Positions 1 through 9,403 of a stretch of 64,000 nucleotides of DNA are shown here, piece after piece (the stretch's first letter is position 1; each line of letters opens with the position of its first letter). The notes under the pieces were generated by a model. The model did not search any database. It was not told where the DNA came from and saw nothing but the letters and a program-made list of their open reading frames with translations. The DNA is from Coriobacteriia bacterium (GTDB taxonomy: Bacteria; Actinomycetota; Coriobacteriia; Anaerosomatales; SLCP01): contig JAUVXE010000009.1 of assembly GCA_030603745.1 (NCBI GenBank), positions 31,726 to 95,725 on the forward strand, written 5' to 3'. Made by a program: the position numbers and the translations under genes.

Positions 1-412
1 CGCGTCGTGCCATCAGGGGCACAACCCGATCAACGCCGTGAACCACCCGGTCCACCTCGATGACACGTACTACTACGACAACGTCGCACGCTACGCAGGC
101 CCGGGCGCCTACGACCTCGGCCCGCTCGGCCAGAGCAACGCCGGCTACGTGCTGCCTGACTGGCCCGTGGGTTACGAGCCGATCTGCCAGCAGTGCCACG
201 AGGACGTGCGCCGCGTGGGTCGCGTGACCCCGCGCGAGCTCGATGCGAGCGAGGCGTTCACCATCACCGGAGCCGATGGCACCGTCGAGACTGACAACCC
301 GCGCTTCCAGACGTTCCCGCACGAGAGCGAGGCGCCCGGGTTCCTGATCGTCGACACCGATGTCGACGGCATGGACGCCCTCTGTCTCAACTGCCACACG
401 ATGGGCGGCTAG
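1..412 (+). CDS. Multiheme c-type cytochrome, C-terminal fragment
   Basis: This is the 3' end of a gene that begins before the window; the open frame runs from base 2 to a TAG at 410-412 (136 residues). It opens inside a heme site (A-S-C-H, with base 1 consistent with a preceding Cys codon) and has two complete CxxCH motifs, CQQCH near residue 62 and CLNCH at the extreme C-terminus. The protein is therefore a periplasmic or surface cytochrome of the same general kind as its downstream neighbours. Nothing can be said of its total length or heme number. The internal GTG at 38 is not a gene start, because the heme motif is upstream of it. Confidence 0.8.
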   Translation, partial: ASCHQGHNPINAVNHPVHLDDTYYYDNVARYAGPGAYDLGPLGQSNAGYVLPDWPVGYEPICQQCHEDVRRVGRVTPRELDASEAFTITGADGTVETDNPRFQTFPHESEAPGFLIVDTDVDGMDALCLNCHTMGG

Positions 413-527
413 GGCCCAGCCCGCACTGTCCCGGCTCTCCTCGGCGCGAAGCACCGCAGCTGTCCGCGCTCCCAGTTCCTGGTGGATGCTAGATTCCTTC
501 ACGGATTCCGGTGTATTCTCCTCGGAA

Positions 528-543
528 CGTGACGCCCATCACA
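528..543. promoter_or_regulatory. Crp/Fnr-type palindrome CGTGA-N6-TCACA
   Basis: CGTGA (528-532), six bases CGCCCA, TCACA (539-543) differs by one base from the TGTGA-N6-TCACA consensus of Crp-family regulators. Its centre at 535.5 is 41.5 bp before 577. A weak -10-like GATATC lies at 565-570, so a class II activation geometry is possible. The same CGTGA half-site recurs at 39601-39616 and 41750-41765. An alternative -10 (TATTCT, 514-519) would instead place the site just downstream of the start of transcription. Confidence 0.5.
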
Positions 544-576
544 CCGAATGCGTGATGAACGTCCGATATCGAGCGT

Positions 577-596
577 GAGGGAGTGCGCACTCCCTC
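577..596. repeat. 20-bp perfect palindrome in the cytochrome 5' UTR
   Basis: GAGGGAGTGCGCACTCCCTC is self-complementary over all 20 bases. It lies 31 bp before the start of the first large cytochrome gene. It could be a 5' mRNA hairpin or a protein-binding site. It has no T-tract, so it does not look like a terminator. Confidence 0.6.
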
Positions 597-627
597 GTGA
601 CAGGCTTCACAGACCTGGGGAGGTCAC

Positions 628-3600
628 GTGGTGAAGGGGTCGCTGAGGCGGCGCCTGGCGGCAGCCGGCGTCGCAGTGGTGCTGGTCGTCGGGCTGCTTG
701 TCGGCGCCGGCGCGGGGGATGCAGGAGCATCGCTCACCTCGCTCGTCATCGGAGGGGACCGTCCGCTGTCGGTCGACATCTCCGGCACCCGCGTGGTCTG
801 GGCCGACCGCTCGAGCGGAGCGGACGTCTACGACGTCTTCCTCTACGACGGCAGGTCCGGCATCACCACCCGGCTCACCGACGGAACCCGTGACGACCTC
901 CAGCCCCGGATCGACGGGGACACCGTCGTATGGGTCTCGTACTCCGTGAACGGAACCGGCGCCGACATCCACGCCTACGACATCCCCAGCAGGACGCTCC
1001 GCGTGGTCTGCGAGGATCCCGGCGACCAGGTCGCCCCGGCACTCTCCGGGCGCTGGGTCGTGTGGGAGGACCGCAGCACCGGATACGCCCCCTCGGTCCG
1101 CGCAGCCGACCTCGCGACCGGCACGCGCTTCACCGTCGCCTCCTCTCAGAGCCAGCCCAAGCGCCGTCCGGCGGTGGGCGGGAACGTGGTGGTGTTCGAG
1201 GACTACCCGCGCGGCTCCGCCTTCGACGCCGACGTGGTCGCTTTCGACCTGTCGAGCCGGACGGTGCTCACGCGGATCGGCGACGCCTCGGCGGGTGAGC
1301 TCAGGCCCGACACCGACGGCACGTTCGTGGTCTGGGAGCGCGCCGAGACCGACGGCGTCCGGGACATCGCGGGCATGAACCTCGCAACGGGCGTGACCTT
1401 CACGGTGGCCGAGGGAGCCGCCGAGCAGGCGGTGCCCGCGGTCGACTCCGGCGTCGCTTACTGGTTCGAGAACGCCGCGGGCAAGCGGCTCGGCGTGCTC
1501 AGCCGCGCGCTCCCGGCCGGCGCCGCGCGGCCCGTCAACACGTTCGGCTCCGGCCGGGGGGCGCTGGGGGCGTACGCGGCCGGCGGCGGAGGCGTCGCCT
1601 GGATCGAGAACACCGGCGACGGCAGGGTGGTGCGCGCGATACTCGGCGCCCCGAGCGCGGGCGGCTCCTCGGCCCTCGCGGACCTGCTGCCCACCGGGCC
1701 CGCGTGGCTGCCGTTCCGCCTCGCCCAGATCTCCACCGGCGGGGACGTCGAACCTCCCGCCGTGGTGGCCACGAACGTGGAGCCGGGAGCGACGCTGGTA
1801 GACCCCGACGCCGCCTTCACGGTCAGCTTCTCCAAACCGCTCGACTCCGCCACGGTGAGCGCGACCTCGGTGACGCTCTCCTCGGCCGAGACCGGCGAGG
1901 CGATCGACGCGACCGTGCGCTACTCGGCGCTCTCTCGGTCGATCACGCTGACGCCCGAGGAGCCGCTCGGCGACGGGACCTTCGCGCTCGTGGTGGAGGA
2001 CTCTGTCGCTGACACTTCGGGCAACACGCTCGAGGAGCCGGTGGAGATCGCGCTGTCGACCACGGTGACGCTCGCCGACACGACCGCCCCTCGTGTGCCG
2101 GGCACGGGCGGTGCTCGCGTGGCGGCGGAGGCCGGCCAGGATGCCGTCGAGGTGACGTGGGCCAAGCCGTGGGACAACGTCGGCGTGACCGAGTACCTCA
2201 TCTACGCGCATACGGCGCCGATGACGCTCACCACCATCAACACACTCGGCCTGACACCCGTCGCGACCGTCGCGACGGATCCCGCCACGCCGGTGGGCGC
2301 TCCCGAGGCGGCGATCGTGTCGGTGCCCGGCGCGCGTGACTCCAAGTTCACCTACTACTACGCGATCCGCGCCCGCGACGGCGCGGGCAACGTGTCAGCA
2401 CTCTCGGCCAACCGGGTCGCGGACCCGCACGGCACCAACGTCTTCGGCGCGAACCTCAACACCTGCACCATGTGCCACGGCGTGCACGGCTCGACCGGCG
2501 GCGGGACCGGCGTGATGTCGGCCGGCCGCCTCGCGGCACGCAGCGCAGAGGCCTGCTTCACGTGCCATGGCGGTACCGCCTTCGCGACCGCGTACGGGCA
2601 CGGCTCGTCGATCGACGTCCAGGCGCGGTTCTACAGCTACGAGAGCTCGCCGTTGCCCGAGGAGGGCTCGCAGCACCGCAACGAGTACATGGTGTCCCAG
2701 CAGCAGGAGTGCGACGCCTGCCACACGCCCCACAAGAAGCCCTACGACGGGGTGGCGGCCAACAGCTTCAACAAGCTGCTCAAGCGACAGACGGGCACAG
2801 GCCTGGCCTACAACACCGATGCGGCACCTTTTGGCAATCAGTTCTGCTTCAGCTGCCACGGCACGTCGATGGCCGCGATCGCCGACGTGGGTGGCGCCGA
2901 TGCCTACGCCAACACCGCCGGCGACCATAACGCCGCGGCTTTCGACACCGACCCCTCGGTCGCGCATGGCTCGGCGAACGTGTTCCCGACGCGGCTGCCC
3001 TCCGAGGCCGGGCCGCAGATCAGCTGCACCGCGTGTCACAACGAGCACGCCTCTCCGGTGGCCCGCCTGATCGACTACCGGGGCACCAGCACCGCGGACA
3101 GGAACTTCGATCAGGCCGAGCTGTGCTTCGAGTGCCACAGCGGCTCGAGCACGGAGGCGCGGAGCGCCGGGAGCGCGCCGTTCGCGTGGAACAACCGTGA
3201 CGTCAAGGCGGAGTTCGGGCGGGCCGAGAGCGGCGGCTCGTCGCACCCGGTCTCGATCACCGGCCCCGAGTACGTGCTCACGAGCGACGCGGTCTTCTCG
3301 CAGACCTTGGTTGCCGAGTTCTTCACGAACACGCACTTCCAGACCCGGGCCACAACGGGCGACGGCGGAGGGTCGATCGAGCTCGACACGTATGTCGAAT
3401 CCGATCCGCCGCCGCTGACGGTGATCTACGGGCAGGAGGGGTCCGACCGCAACAACTTCGCCCGCTACGCGCCCGGAGACAACACATGGTCGGGACTCGG
3501 CCGTGCCGAGTGGGCTCCGGGGAGCGGGTCGACCTCGGTGTTCATCGACGACAAGCTCTACATGACGCGGGGCGGAGGCTCGAACAGCCGGGCCGTCTAC

Positions 3601-6255
3601 GACCCTGCGACCGGTATGTGGAGCGGCACCACGAACGCGGGTGCCAACATCGGCGTGGGCGGTGACGCGGCACAGGATGCCGCTCGCTCGTTCGTGTACC
3701 TGACGCGTGCCGGGAACTCGAACGTGATCATGAAGTGGCGCTACAGCGACGACACGTTCCAGACGGCGATCAACTTCCGGGACAACGGCGGTGTGAACCA
3801 GTCCCTGGGTGCGGGCTCCGCCATCGCCTTCGTTCCGGGCAGTGGTGACGGGCGCCTGTTCGTTGTCAATCGCAACGGGGGCGCGAACGACGGACGCCTC
3901 TACTACACCGCTTCCCCCTACAACAAATCGGGCAACGTCAACTTCACCCAGGGCCCGCAGGTCACTTCGTCAGGCACGACCGCGTATCACACGCGCATGG
4001 CGCGCGCCAACGTCAGCGGCACCGAGTACCTGTTCATCCTCGGCAGGAACGCGTCGAACACGCGCAACCTGCAGGTGGTCGCCAACGTCCTCGGAACGCC
4101 CACGCTCACCCAGGTCCCGCAGTACCCCTTTGGCACCAACGACCTCGGCGACGGCTGCCAGCTGATCTGGGACGGCGGGCAGTACCTCTACGCGCTCCGC
4201 GGCGGCGGCGCCACCGGCTTCTCGCGCATCGCCATCCCCGAGAACCCCGCGAACGCGGCCTCCTGGGGCGCGTGGCAGTCGCTCGCCGGCCCCGCGTGGG
4301 GATCCACGTGGGCCGCAGGCTCCTCTATCGCGGTCGGGTCCTACGACCCCCCGCCGGTCGAGGTCCACTTCGCGAGCGGTACGGCAACGACCGCGGCGAT
4401 CTCGGCGCCGGGGACCCCTGTCTCGTGGGGCGCCGCCTCGTGGGTGGCCGAGGTCCCCTCGGGAACCGCGCTGACCGTGACCGCGCAGGGCTTCACCGGC
4501 TCGACATGGGTCCCGCTCGCCTCCAGCGCGACGTCCCCGATCGATCTGAGCGGCTTCTCGAAAGCCGCGTATCCTGAGGTCCGACTCGTGGCGAGTCTGT
4601 CCACGGCGGATTCCTACGTCTCCCCCCGCATCGACGAATGGCAGGTGACGGCGACCTTCGAGCAGCGCGTGGAGGTCGGCCAGCTCTCCTGCTATTCGTG
4701 TCATAACACGCACTACGTGAAGAAGGGCACCGCCGGTCAGGCGTGGCAGATGTCCCGCGCCTCGGATCCGGCGAACACGCGCACCGCCTTCACCGGCACA
4801 AGCACCGACTTCTGCCTGCGCTGCCACGGGGGCAGCGTCCCGCAGGCGGTCGTGAGCGCGGGCACGCTCGTCCCGTACGACGTCGAGTTCCGCGAGAAGT
4901 CCGCCGATGAGTTCCCGTACTTCTTCGGCTGGAACAAGCAACTGCCCGGGGCGCGTTTCACCGAGTCGTCGCACTTCACGACCGCCGGGACCAAGGCGCT
5001 CTGCCAGAACTGCCACGACCCGCACGCCTCGGACTTCAACCGGCTCGTGTCCTGGACCCGGCCGGCGAGCTGGGCGACGGGCAACGCCGGCACGCGGGCA
5101 AACACCGGCGCGGGGACCCTCGGCCAGGTGAACATCTGCTATCAGTGCCACGGTGACGGCACGAACAACACCAAGCTCGCCCCGGGCGCAAAGAATGTCT
5201 ATACGGCCGCCCGTCAGGCCTACAGCCACCCGATCTCGCTCAGCCAGGCAGCGGTCGACGCGAAGCACAGCGGAGCCGAGTCACCGGTCGACCTCGGGGC
5301 TGCGAACCGCCATGCCGAGTGCAACGACTGTCACGACCCGCACGCCGCGAAGAAGGTCGGCGGCAGCCCGCTCCACGTCCAGGGCACCTCGACCGCGGGC
5401 GGGGCACTGGTGGGAGCCGTGGGCGTGAAGCCGGTCTGGACGTCGGGCCAGTGGTCCGGGGCGACCTCGTATGAGCGGGTCCGCATCTCCGGGGCGGCGG
5501 CTGACTACGAGGCCTACGTCTGCTTCAAGTGCCACACCGGCAACACGAACCTGCCGAGCGGCAAGCGCGACTTGAGCTTCGAGTTCAACCCGGCGAACGA
5601 GTCGGGCCACAACGTGATCGGCAACGTCTGGCCCAAGACCGCCGGGCTCGGGCCCACGGGGACCTACACCTTCGGCTTCCCGGCGACCCGCGTATTCGCC
5701 GCGGGCTGGAACGAGAACTCGATGATGACCTGCTCGGACTGTCACACCTACTCGACCACCGGCGCCCGCGGTCCGCACGGGTCGAACGTCGCGTTCATGA
5801 TCGACCCGGCGTACCCGAACCCGTACCGCAACGACCCCGCCCGCGGATCGAGCAACAACGCGCAGTTGAGCTCGGGCTCCCCGACGGGCATGTCGATGAG
5901 CAACGGTGGGGGCAGGGCGAACATCATCTGCGAGAAGTGCCACGTGATCTACTCCGGTGGTGGCTGGGCCCATGCGGCGCACGCAGACCATCGTCGGGGG
6001 GCGAACGGCGGATACTGCAACTTCTGCCACTCGCCGGTTCCGCACGGCTGGGTCCGCCCGCGCCTGCTTGCCTACCGCAGCGATCCTGAACCGTACCGGA
6101 CGATTCCCGGCGGCCTGACACGCATCACGCTCCGCAACTACACGCCGTCGAGCTGGAGCAACAAGGACCTCTGTGGCGCCGAGTGTTCGACGGGACGCCA
6201 TCCGCTCAACGAGCCGTTCCCGAACAACGATTCGCCCACGCTGTCCTGGCCGTAG
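628..6255 (+). CDS. Giant multiheme cytochrome c with propeller, Ig-like and fibronectin-like domains
   Basis: A 1875-residue exported protein. A GTG at 628 or, better spaced from GGAGG (619-623), the GTG at 631 starts a signal peptide with a hydrophobic core at residues 12-28. A TolB-like beta-propeller (about 36-370) is followed by a SbsA-type Ig-like domain (about 372-480) and a fibronectin-III-like domain (about 490-600). Six CxxCH motifs (612-838), a Kelch-like propeller (about 930-1235), a beta-sandwich (about 1250-1345) and nine more CxxCH motifs (1355-1802) follow, 15 canonical hemes in all. The C-terminal 220 residues closely match the end of the 9463-14748 product. Surface or extracellular electron transfer is inferred from heme load and adhesin-like domains; no partner is proven. 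No sortase motif or C-terminal membrane helix was seen. Confidence 0.9.
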   Translation: MVKGSLRRRLAAAGVAVVLVVGLLVGAGAGDAGASLTSLVIGGDRPLSVDISGTRVVWADRSSGADVYDVFLYDGRSGITTRLTDGTRDDLQPRIDGDTVVWVSYSVNGTGADIHAYDIPSRTLRVVCEDPGDQVAPALSGRWVVWEDRSTGYAPSVRAADLATGTRFTVASSQSQPKRRPAVGGNVVVFEDYPRGSAFDADVVAFDLSSRTVLTRIGDASAGELRPDTDGTFVVWERAETDGVRDIAGMNLATGVTFTVAEGAAEQAVPAVDSGVAYWFENAAGKRLGVLSRALPAGAARPVNTFGSGRGALGAYAAGGGGVAWIENTGDGRVVRAILGAPSAGGSSALADLLPTGPAWLPFRLAQISTGGDVEPPAVVATNVEPGATLVDPDAAFTVSFSKPLDSATVSATSVTLSSAETGEAIDATVRYSALSRSITLTPEEPLGDGTFALVVEDSVADTSGNTLEEPVEIALSTTVTLADTTAPRVPGTGGARVAAEAGQDAVEVTWAKPWDNVGVTEYLIYAHTAPMTLTTINTLGLTPVATVATDPATPVGAPEAAIVSVPGARDSKFTYYYAIRARDGAGNVSALSANRVADPHGTNVFGANLNTCTMCHGVHGSTGGGTGVMSAGRLAARSAEACFTCHGGTAFATAYGHGSSIDVQARFYSYESSPLPEEGSQHRNEYMVSQQQECDACHTPHKKPYDGVAANSFNKLLKRQTGTGLAYNTDAAPFGNQFCFSCHGTSMAAIADVGGADAYANTAGDHNAAAFDTDPSVAHGSANVFPTRLPSEAGPQISCTACHNEHASPVARLIDYRGTSTADRNFDQAELCFECHSGSSTEARSAGSAPFAWNNRDVKAEFGRAESGGSSHPVSITGPEYVLTSDAVFSQTLVAEFFTNTHFQTRATTGDGGGSIELDTYVESDPPPLTVIYGQEGSDRNNFARYAPGDNTWSGLGRAEWAPGSGSTSVFIDDKLYMTRGGGSNSRAVYDPATGMWSGTTNAGANIGVGGDAAQDAARSFVYLTRAGNSNVIMKWRYSDDTFQTAINFRDNGGVNQSLGAGSAIAFVPGSGDGRLFVVNRNGGANDGRLYYTASPYNKSGNVNFTQGPQVTSSGTTAYHTRMARANVSGTEYLFILGRNASNTRNLQVVANVLGTPTLTQVPQYPFGTNDLGDGCQLIWDGGQYLYALRGGGATGFSRIAIPENPANAASWGAWQSLAGPAWGSTWAAGSSIAVGSYDPPPVEVHFASGTATTAAISAPGTPVSWGAASWVAEVPSGTALTVTAQGFTGSTWVPLASSATSPIDLSGFSKAAYPEVRLVASLSTADSYVSPRIDEWQVTATFEQRVEVGQLSCYSCHNTHYVKKGTAGQAWQMSRASDPANTRTAFTGTSTDFCLRCHGGSVPQAVVSAGTLVPYDVEFREKSADEFPYFFGWNKQLPGARFTESSHFTTAGTKALCQNCHDPHASDFNRLVSWTRPASWATGNAGTRANTGAGTLGQVNICYQCHGDGTNNTKLAPGAKNVYTAARQAYSHPISLSQAAVDAKHSGAESPVDLGAANRHAECNDCHDPHAAKKVGGSPLHVQGTSTAGGALVGAVGVKPVWTSGQWSGATSYERVRISGAAADYEAYVCFKCHTGNTNLPSGKRDLSFEFNPANESGHNVIGNVWPKTAGLGPTGTYTFGFPATRVFAAGWNENSMMTCSDCHTYSTTGARGPHGSNVAFMIDPAYPNPYRNDPARGSSNNAQLSSGSPTGMSMSNGGGRANIICEKCHVIYSGGGWAHAAHADHRRGANGGYCNFCHSPVPHGWVRPRLLAYRSDPEPYRTIPGGLTRITLRNYTPSSWSNKDLCGAECSTGRHPLNEPFPNNDSPTLSWP

Positions 6256-6277
6256 CGCCCGAGCGACAGACCGATCC

Positions 6278-6311
6278 GCAGAGGGCGGAGCCCAGAGCCC
6301 CCGCCCTCTGC
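6278..6311. terminator. Strong intergenic hairpin without T-tract
   Basis: An 11-bp perfect stem (6278-6288 with 6301-6311) with a 12-nt loop sits between the cytochrome stop and the Shine-Dalgarno of the lipoprotein gene. It lacks a T-run, so it may slow or partly terminate transcription, or protect the 3' end of the cytochrome mRNA. Confidence 0.5.
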
Positions 6312-6331
6312 ATGCCTCCCGGAGGAGCGGC

Positions 6332-6871
6332 ATGACCTACGCGCACAGGACCATCCTCGTCGCCGCCGTGGCGCTCGGCCTGCTGGTAGGGCTCGCGGGG
6401 CTCGCGGGGTGCAGCCGCGCGGCGACCGGTGATCCGGACAACGACGTGGTGGTCCCCGACCGGGTCATTCCTGCCGACCCGGACCTCTCCGCTCCCGAGC
6501 CAGCGGTCCGCTCGTACCTGGAGTGGGTGTCCTTCGCGTACCGCATGGCCAACTCAGACATCCCCACCGCGACCATGACCCCGTGGCAGGCGGTGCGCAT
6601 CGACGCCTACATCGAGCTCAACCGCCAGAACGGGGAGGGGATCGACCAGGAGCTGCTCGCCTTCGTAGTGCGTTCGAGCTCGGAGGACGCCACCTCGGCG
6701 GTGGTCGCCGCCGACGAGCGTTGGCGCTTCCGCTACTTCGGCCTCAACACCCTGCGCTACACCTCCGATCCGCTCGAGGTGAGCTACGAGACCACCTACA
6801 CCCTGACCCTTGTGGGTGACCGTTGGCTCGTGGACCAGGTCGAGGCCGAGCCGCTCGGGCCGCTGGAGTAG
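6332..6871 (+). CDS. Small lipoprotein of unknown function
   Basis: The ATG at 6332 follows GGAGGAG (6321-6327); the longer frame upstream has no better start. The 179-residue product has a type II signal peptide with lipobox L-A-G-C near residue 27, then a Pro/Asp-rich linker and a compact alpha/beta region of about 120 residues, roughly the size of an NTF2-like fold. I do not recognise a named family. It lies 3 bp before resB and ends just before the ResB start, so it probably belongs to the cytochrome-maturation transcript; a role at the membrane during heme delivery or cytochrome assembly is only a guess from position. Confidence 0.65.
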   Translation: MTYAHRTILVAAVALGLLVGLAGLAGCSRAATGDPDNDVVVPDRVIPADPDLSAPEPAVRSYLEWVSFAYRMANSDIPTATMTPWQAVRIDAYIELNRQNGEGIDQELLAFVVRSSSEDATSAVVAADERWRFRYFGLNTLRYTSDPLEVSYETTYTLTLVGDRWLVDQVEAEPLGPLE

Positions 6872-6874
6872 GCG

Positions 6875-8278
6875 GTGGCGCGCACCCGGGGCTCCTCGGC
6901 GATCAGACGGCTCTTCCGTTCCCCGCGCACGGCCGCGTGGCTGCTCGTACTCCTCGGCGTGTGGATGGGGCTCGCGACCGCCGTGCCGCAGGGAGCGCTC
7001 ACCGACCCCGACGTCGCCGCGTGGCGGGCCGCGTATCCCGTGCTCGCCTCGGCGGCCTCGTTCCTCGGCCTGCACCGCGCCTATGTCGCGCCGCTCTTCC
7101 TCGCGCTCGTCGCCCTCCTCGCGCTCTCGACCGCGGTGTGCTCGTGGGAGCGCACCCGCACCGCGCTCGCCGCATGGCGCTCCGTGGGCGTCGTCGATCC
7201 GGCCCGGGTCCGCCGCCTCGAGGAGTCCCCCGCGTTCGTGGTCGACCTCGCCGGGAGCGCTGCGGCCGACCCGCTCGAGTCCGCCGGGGAGGCGCTGCGT
7301 TCCCTCGGATTGCGGGTACGCCGGGGCCCGCGCCTCGCCGAGGCGTACAGCGGCGCCTGGTCGCGGTTCGCGAGCCCGCTCTTCCACTGGTCGCTCGTGG
7401 GCCTGTTCGTCGCCATCCCGCTCGGCCAGCTCACGATGGCGAACGGACTGCTCGGCGTGCCGGTCGGCGGCGTCGTGCTCGACGAACCCTCCGCGTACGG
7501 GCTGCTGGAGCGCGGGCCGCTCAACCGGTCGCTCAGCGGTCTTGCGGTGGGCGTCGAGGAGATGCCCCTCGCGTTCGAGGCGGCAGGGGTGGACCGGGGC
7601 GCGGCACCCCTGGTGACCCTCGCGACCCGCGACGGATCCGAGGTCGCCCGGGGACACGTGTACCCCAACGCGCCACTCAGGCACGGCGCCCTCGTGGTGC
7701 ACATGAGCGACTACGGACTCGTCGTGCGCGTCTCGCTCGTGGACGCCGGGGAGCCGGTCGCCGAGACCGAGCTGCTCCTCGACTTCGATGACGACGCGGC
7801 CGACGGCACCACCACCGGCGAGATCGGCCTCTACGCCGAGGACGACTCGAACATCGCCTCCGTGCGCGTGGGCGCCGTGCTCGAGCGCACCCCGGACGGG
7901 CTCGTCTACCGCAACCTGCCGGCTGACCCGCGGGTCCGTCTCGGCCTGACCGACGCGCGAACCGGCGAGGTCGTGAGCGCGGAGCTCGGTGTCGGCGAGA
8001 CGATCGAGACGCCGGCGGGGACGCTGCGGGTCGAGCACCTCGGCTACTATGCGAGACTGTCGATCGTCGAGGACCGCACGGTGCCGATCGTCTACGCGCT
8101 CCTCACGATCGCCTCGATCGCCGTGGGGGTGGCGCTGCTCGTGCCGCACCGCTCGGTGCTCGTGCTGCTGGCCGGCGAGTCCGGCGCGCGGCGCCTGCAC
8201 GTGTCGGTGCGCGGCGGCAGGCAGGACCCGGACTTCGCAGGACGCGTCCGAGACGCGCTGGAAGGGGAGGGACGATGA
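6875..8278 (+). CDS. resB: Cytochrome c biogenesis protein ResB
   Basis: A 467-residue membrane protein with the ResB (Ccs1) plan. It has N-terminal membrane segments (about 20-38 and 68-88), a third near 165-185, a large extracytoplasmic domain of about 230 residues and a last segment near 405-430. In system II cytochrome c maturation, ResB and CcsA/ResC form the heme-handling synthase that exports heme and attaches it to CxxCH. The GTG start at 6875 lies 3 bp after the lipoprotein stop, and the gene overlaps ccsA by 4 bp (ATGA). Its position between two enormous cytochrome genes fits a dedicated maturation system. Confidence 0.9.
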   Translation: MARTRGSSAIRRLFRSPRTAAWLLVLLGVWMGLATAVPQGALTDPDVAAWRAAYPVLASAASFLGLHRAYVAPLFLALVALLALSTAVCSWERTRTALAAWRSVGVVDPARVRRLEESPAFVVDLAGSAAADPLESAGEALRSLGLRVRRGPRLAEAYSGAWSRFASPLFHWSLVGLFVAIPLGQLTMANGLLGVPVGGVVLDEPSAYGLLERGPLNRSLSGLAVGVEEMPLAFEAAGVDRGAAPLVTLATRDGSEVARGHVYPNAPLRHGALVVHMSDYGLVVRVSLVDAGEPVAETELLLDFDDDAADGTTTGEIGLYAEDDSNIASVRVGAVLERTPDGLVYRNLPADPRVRLGLTDARTGEVVSAELGVGETIETPAGTLRVEHLGYYARLSIVEDRTVPIVYALLTIASIAVGVALLVPHRSVLVLLAGESGARRLHVSVRGGRQDPDFAGRVRDALEGEGR

Positions 8279-9105
8279 CGCTCGAGATCGTGCTGATGTG
8301 GACGGCCGTGACGCTCTACGCGGCCTCATCGGTCGTGTTCGTGGTGGCGACGGTGTTCGTGCGCCCGCGACTCGACGACGTCGCGCTCTGGATCGGGCTC
8401 GCGGGGCTCGTCCCCCACGCGGTCGCGATCGGGGTCCGGTGGGAGCGCGTCGGGCACGGCCCGTACCTCGGCTTCTACGAGGTCGTCTCCTCCTACGCGT
8501 TCATCTCGGTCGCCGCTCTCGGCCTCATCGCGTGGCAGCGCCGGTCGCTCGCCCGCGTGGGCGTGCTCCTCATGCCGATCGCGTTCCTCATGCTCGGAGC
8601 ATCGATGTTCACGCCGAGGGCCGACCTCGAGATCACCGCGACCCTCGCCTCGTGGTGGCTCACCATCCACGTGGCCTTCGCCAAGCTCTGCTACGGGGCG
8701 TTCGTCGCGTCGTTCGCCCTCGCGTTGCTCTACCTGGCCCGGGGCCGGGCGACCGGACTCCTCGCCGAGGCACTCGAGCGCCTGCCCCGGCAGGAGGTCA
8801 TCGACGACCTCGTCTACCGGTTCGTCGCCGTGGGCTTCGTGTTCCTCGGCATCATGATCGTCGCCGGGGCGATCTGGGCGAACGAGGCGTGGGGGCGGTA
8901 CTGGGCGTGGGATCCGATCGAGACGTGGTCGCTCATCTCGTGGATCGTCTACGCGCTCTATCTGCACGCGCGCCTGCTCCTGGGCTGGCGCGGGCGGCGG
9001 TCCGCGTGGTTCGCGGTCGCGGCGCTGCCGGTCGTGCTCTTCGCCCTCATCGGCGTACCGCTCGTGTACAACTCGATCCACGGGGCGTACCTGCAGGGGT
9101 TCTGA
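8275..9105 (+). CDS. ccsA: Cytochrome c synthase subunit CcsA/ResC
   Basis: A 276-residue polytopic membrane protein with about eight hydrophobic segments. Near the C-terminal third it carries the tryptophan-rich heme-binding WWD motif (W-G-R-Y-W-A-W-D-P-x-E-T-W-S-L, nt 8890-8934). Conserved histidines in neighbouring helices (for example H42 and H128 region) would ligate heme. The start ATG overlaps the resB stop (ATGA), so the two are translationally coupled. It works with ResB to ligate heme to the many CxxCH motifs encoded around it. After its stop at 9105 a 357-bp non-coding region follows. Confidence 0.93.
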   Translation: MTLEIVLMWTAVTLYAASSVVFVVATVFVRPRLDDVALWIGLAGLVPHAVAIGVRWERVGHGPYLGFYEVVSSYAFISVAALGLIAWQRRSLARVGVLLMPIAFLMLGASMFTPRADLEITATLASWWLTIHVAFAKLCYGAFVASFALALLYLARGRATGLLAEALERLPRQEVIDDLVYRFVAVGFVFLGIMIVAGAIWANEAWGRYWAWDPIETWSLISWIVYALYLHARLLLGWRGRRSAWFAVAALPVVLFALIGVPLVYNSIHGAYLQGF

Positions 9106-9204
9106 GGCGGCAGGCGGCCGGAGCGGATCCGGCGCCACACCACGGGTGTGCTGGGCGTGTTATGCAACGTTAACAGACTTAAGAAGCCTGAGCCGCTCAA
9201 CCTC

Positions 9205-9234
9205 TTGACCTGCGTCAATTCCGAGGAGCATAAT
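9205..9234 (+). promoter_or_regulatory. Predicted sigma-70-type promoter of the 43-heme cytochrome
   Basis: TTGACC (9205-9210), an 18-bp spacer and CATAAT (9229-9234) form one of the better -35/-10 pairs in the window. Transcription would begin near 9241, directly before the structured leader at 9244-9287. The gap between ccsA and the cytochrome start (9106-9462) is the only stretch over 300 bases without a gene. It holds this promoter, the leader, a terminator and the ribosome binding site GGGGAG at 9450-9455. Confidence 0.6.
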
Positions 9235-9243
9235 CCGCCCGAG

Positions 9244-9287
9244 CCATGTCCGTGGTGACAGTCCCGTCACCAAGGGGCCGGATGTGG
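9244..9287 (+). ncRNA. Structured 5' leader RNA, class unknown
   Basis: CCATGTCCG (9244-9252) can pair over all nine positions (two G-U) with CGGATGTGG (9279-9287). Nested and directly stacked inside is a perfect 7-bp hairpin TGGTGAC/GTCACCA (9253-9259 with 9266-9272, loop AGTCCC). The remaining six bases, AGGGGC, form a bulge. The element starts at the predicted transcription start and is followed about 70 nt later by a U-tailed terminator, the layout of a riboswitch or attenuator. I could not match it to a known class. The inner GTGAC/GTCAC palindrome could alternatively be a DNA operator. Confidence 0.45.
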
Positions 9288-9322
9288 AGCGAATCGGAAG
9301 CGTTGATCCATCGTCCGCGAAA

Positions 9323-9403
9323 CTGGGCACCTGGGCGAGGGGGAGCGAGTGGTGCAACCGGCCGTGTCGCAGCGGCCGGCTTTTTTGTTGTCCGGGTGCC
9401 CAG
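9323..9403 (+). terminator. Rho-independent terminator within the cytochrome leader, enclosed by a second stem
   Basis: CCGGCCG/CGGCCGG (9358-9364 with 9373-9379, loop of 8) followed by six T (9381-9386) is a textbook intrinsic terminator. It lies 75 bp before the cytochrome start codon and inside its predicted transcript. A perfect 9-bp outer stem, CTGGGCACC (9323-9331) with GGTGCCCAG (9395-9403), encloses it. This is the only hairpin in the window with a real T-tract, which suggests deliberate premature termination. It could instead end a small RNA of about 145 nt. Confidence 0.75.

Noticed and set aside
38..412. Complete small gene starting at GTG 38
   Set aside because: The frame is open to the window edge and includes part of a heme motif before base 38.
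9263..9277. Pseudoknot between loop CCC (9263-9265) and GGGG (9274-9277)
   Set aside because: Only one base would connect across a 7-bp helix, which is sterically unlikely.
9241..9290. c-di-GMP (GEMM) or cobalamin riboswitch before the giant cytochrome
   Set aside because: The conserved GEMM pieces (GCAAACC-like, ACGCAAAGCC and GGTAGC) and the B12 box are absent, so no known class was called.
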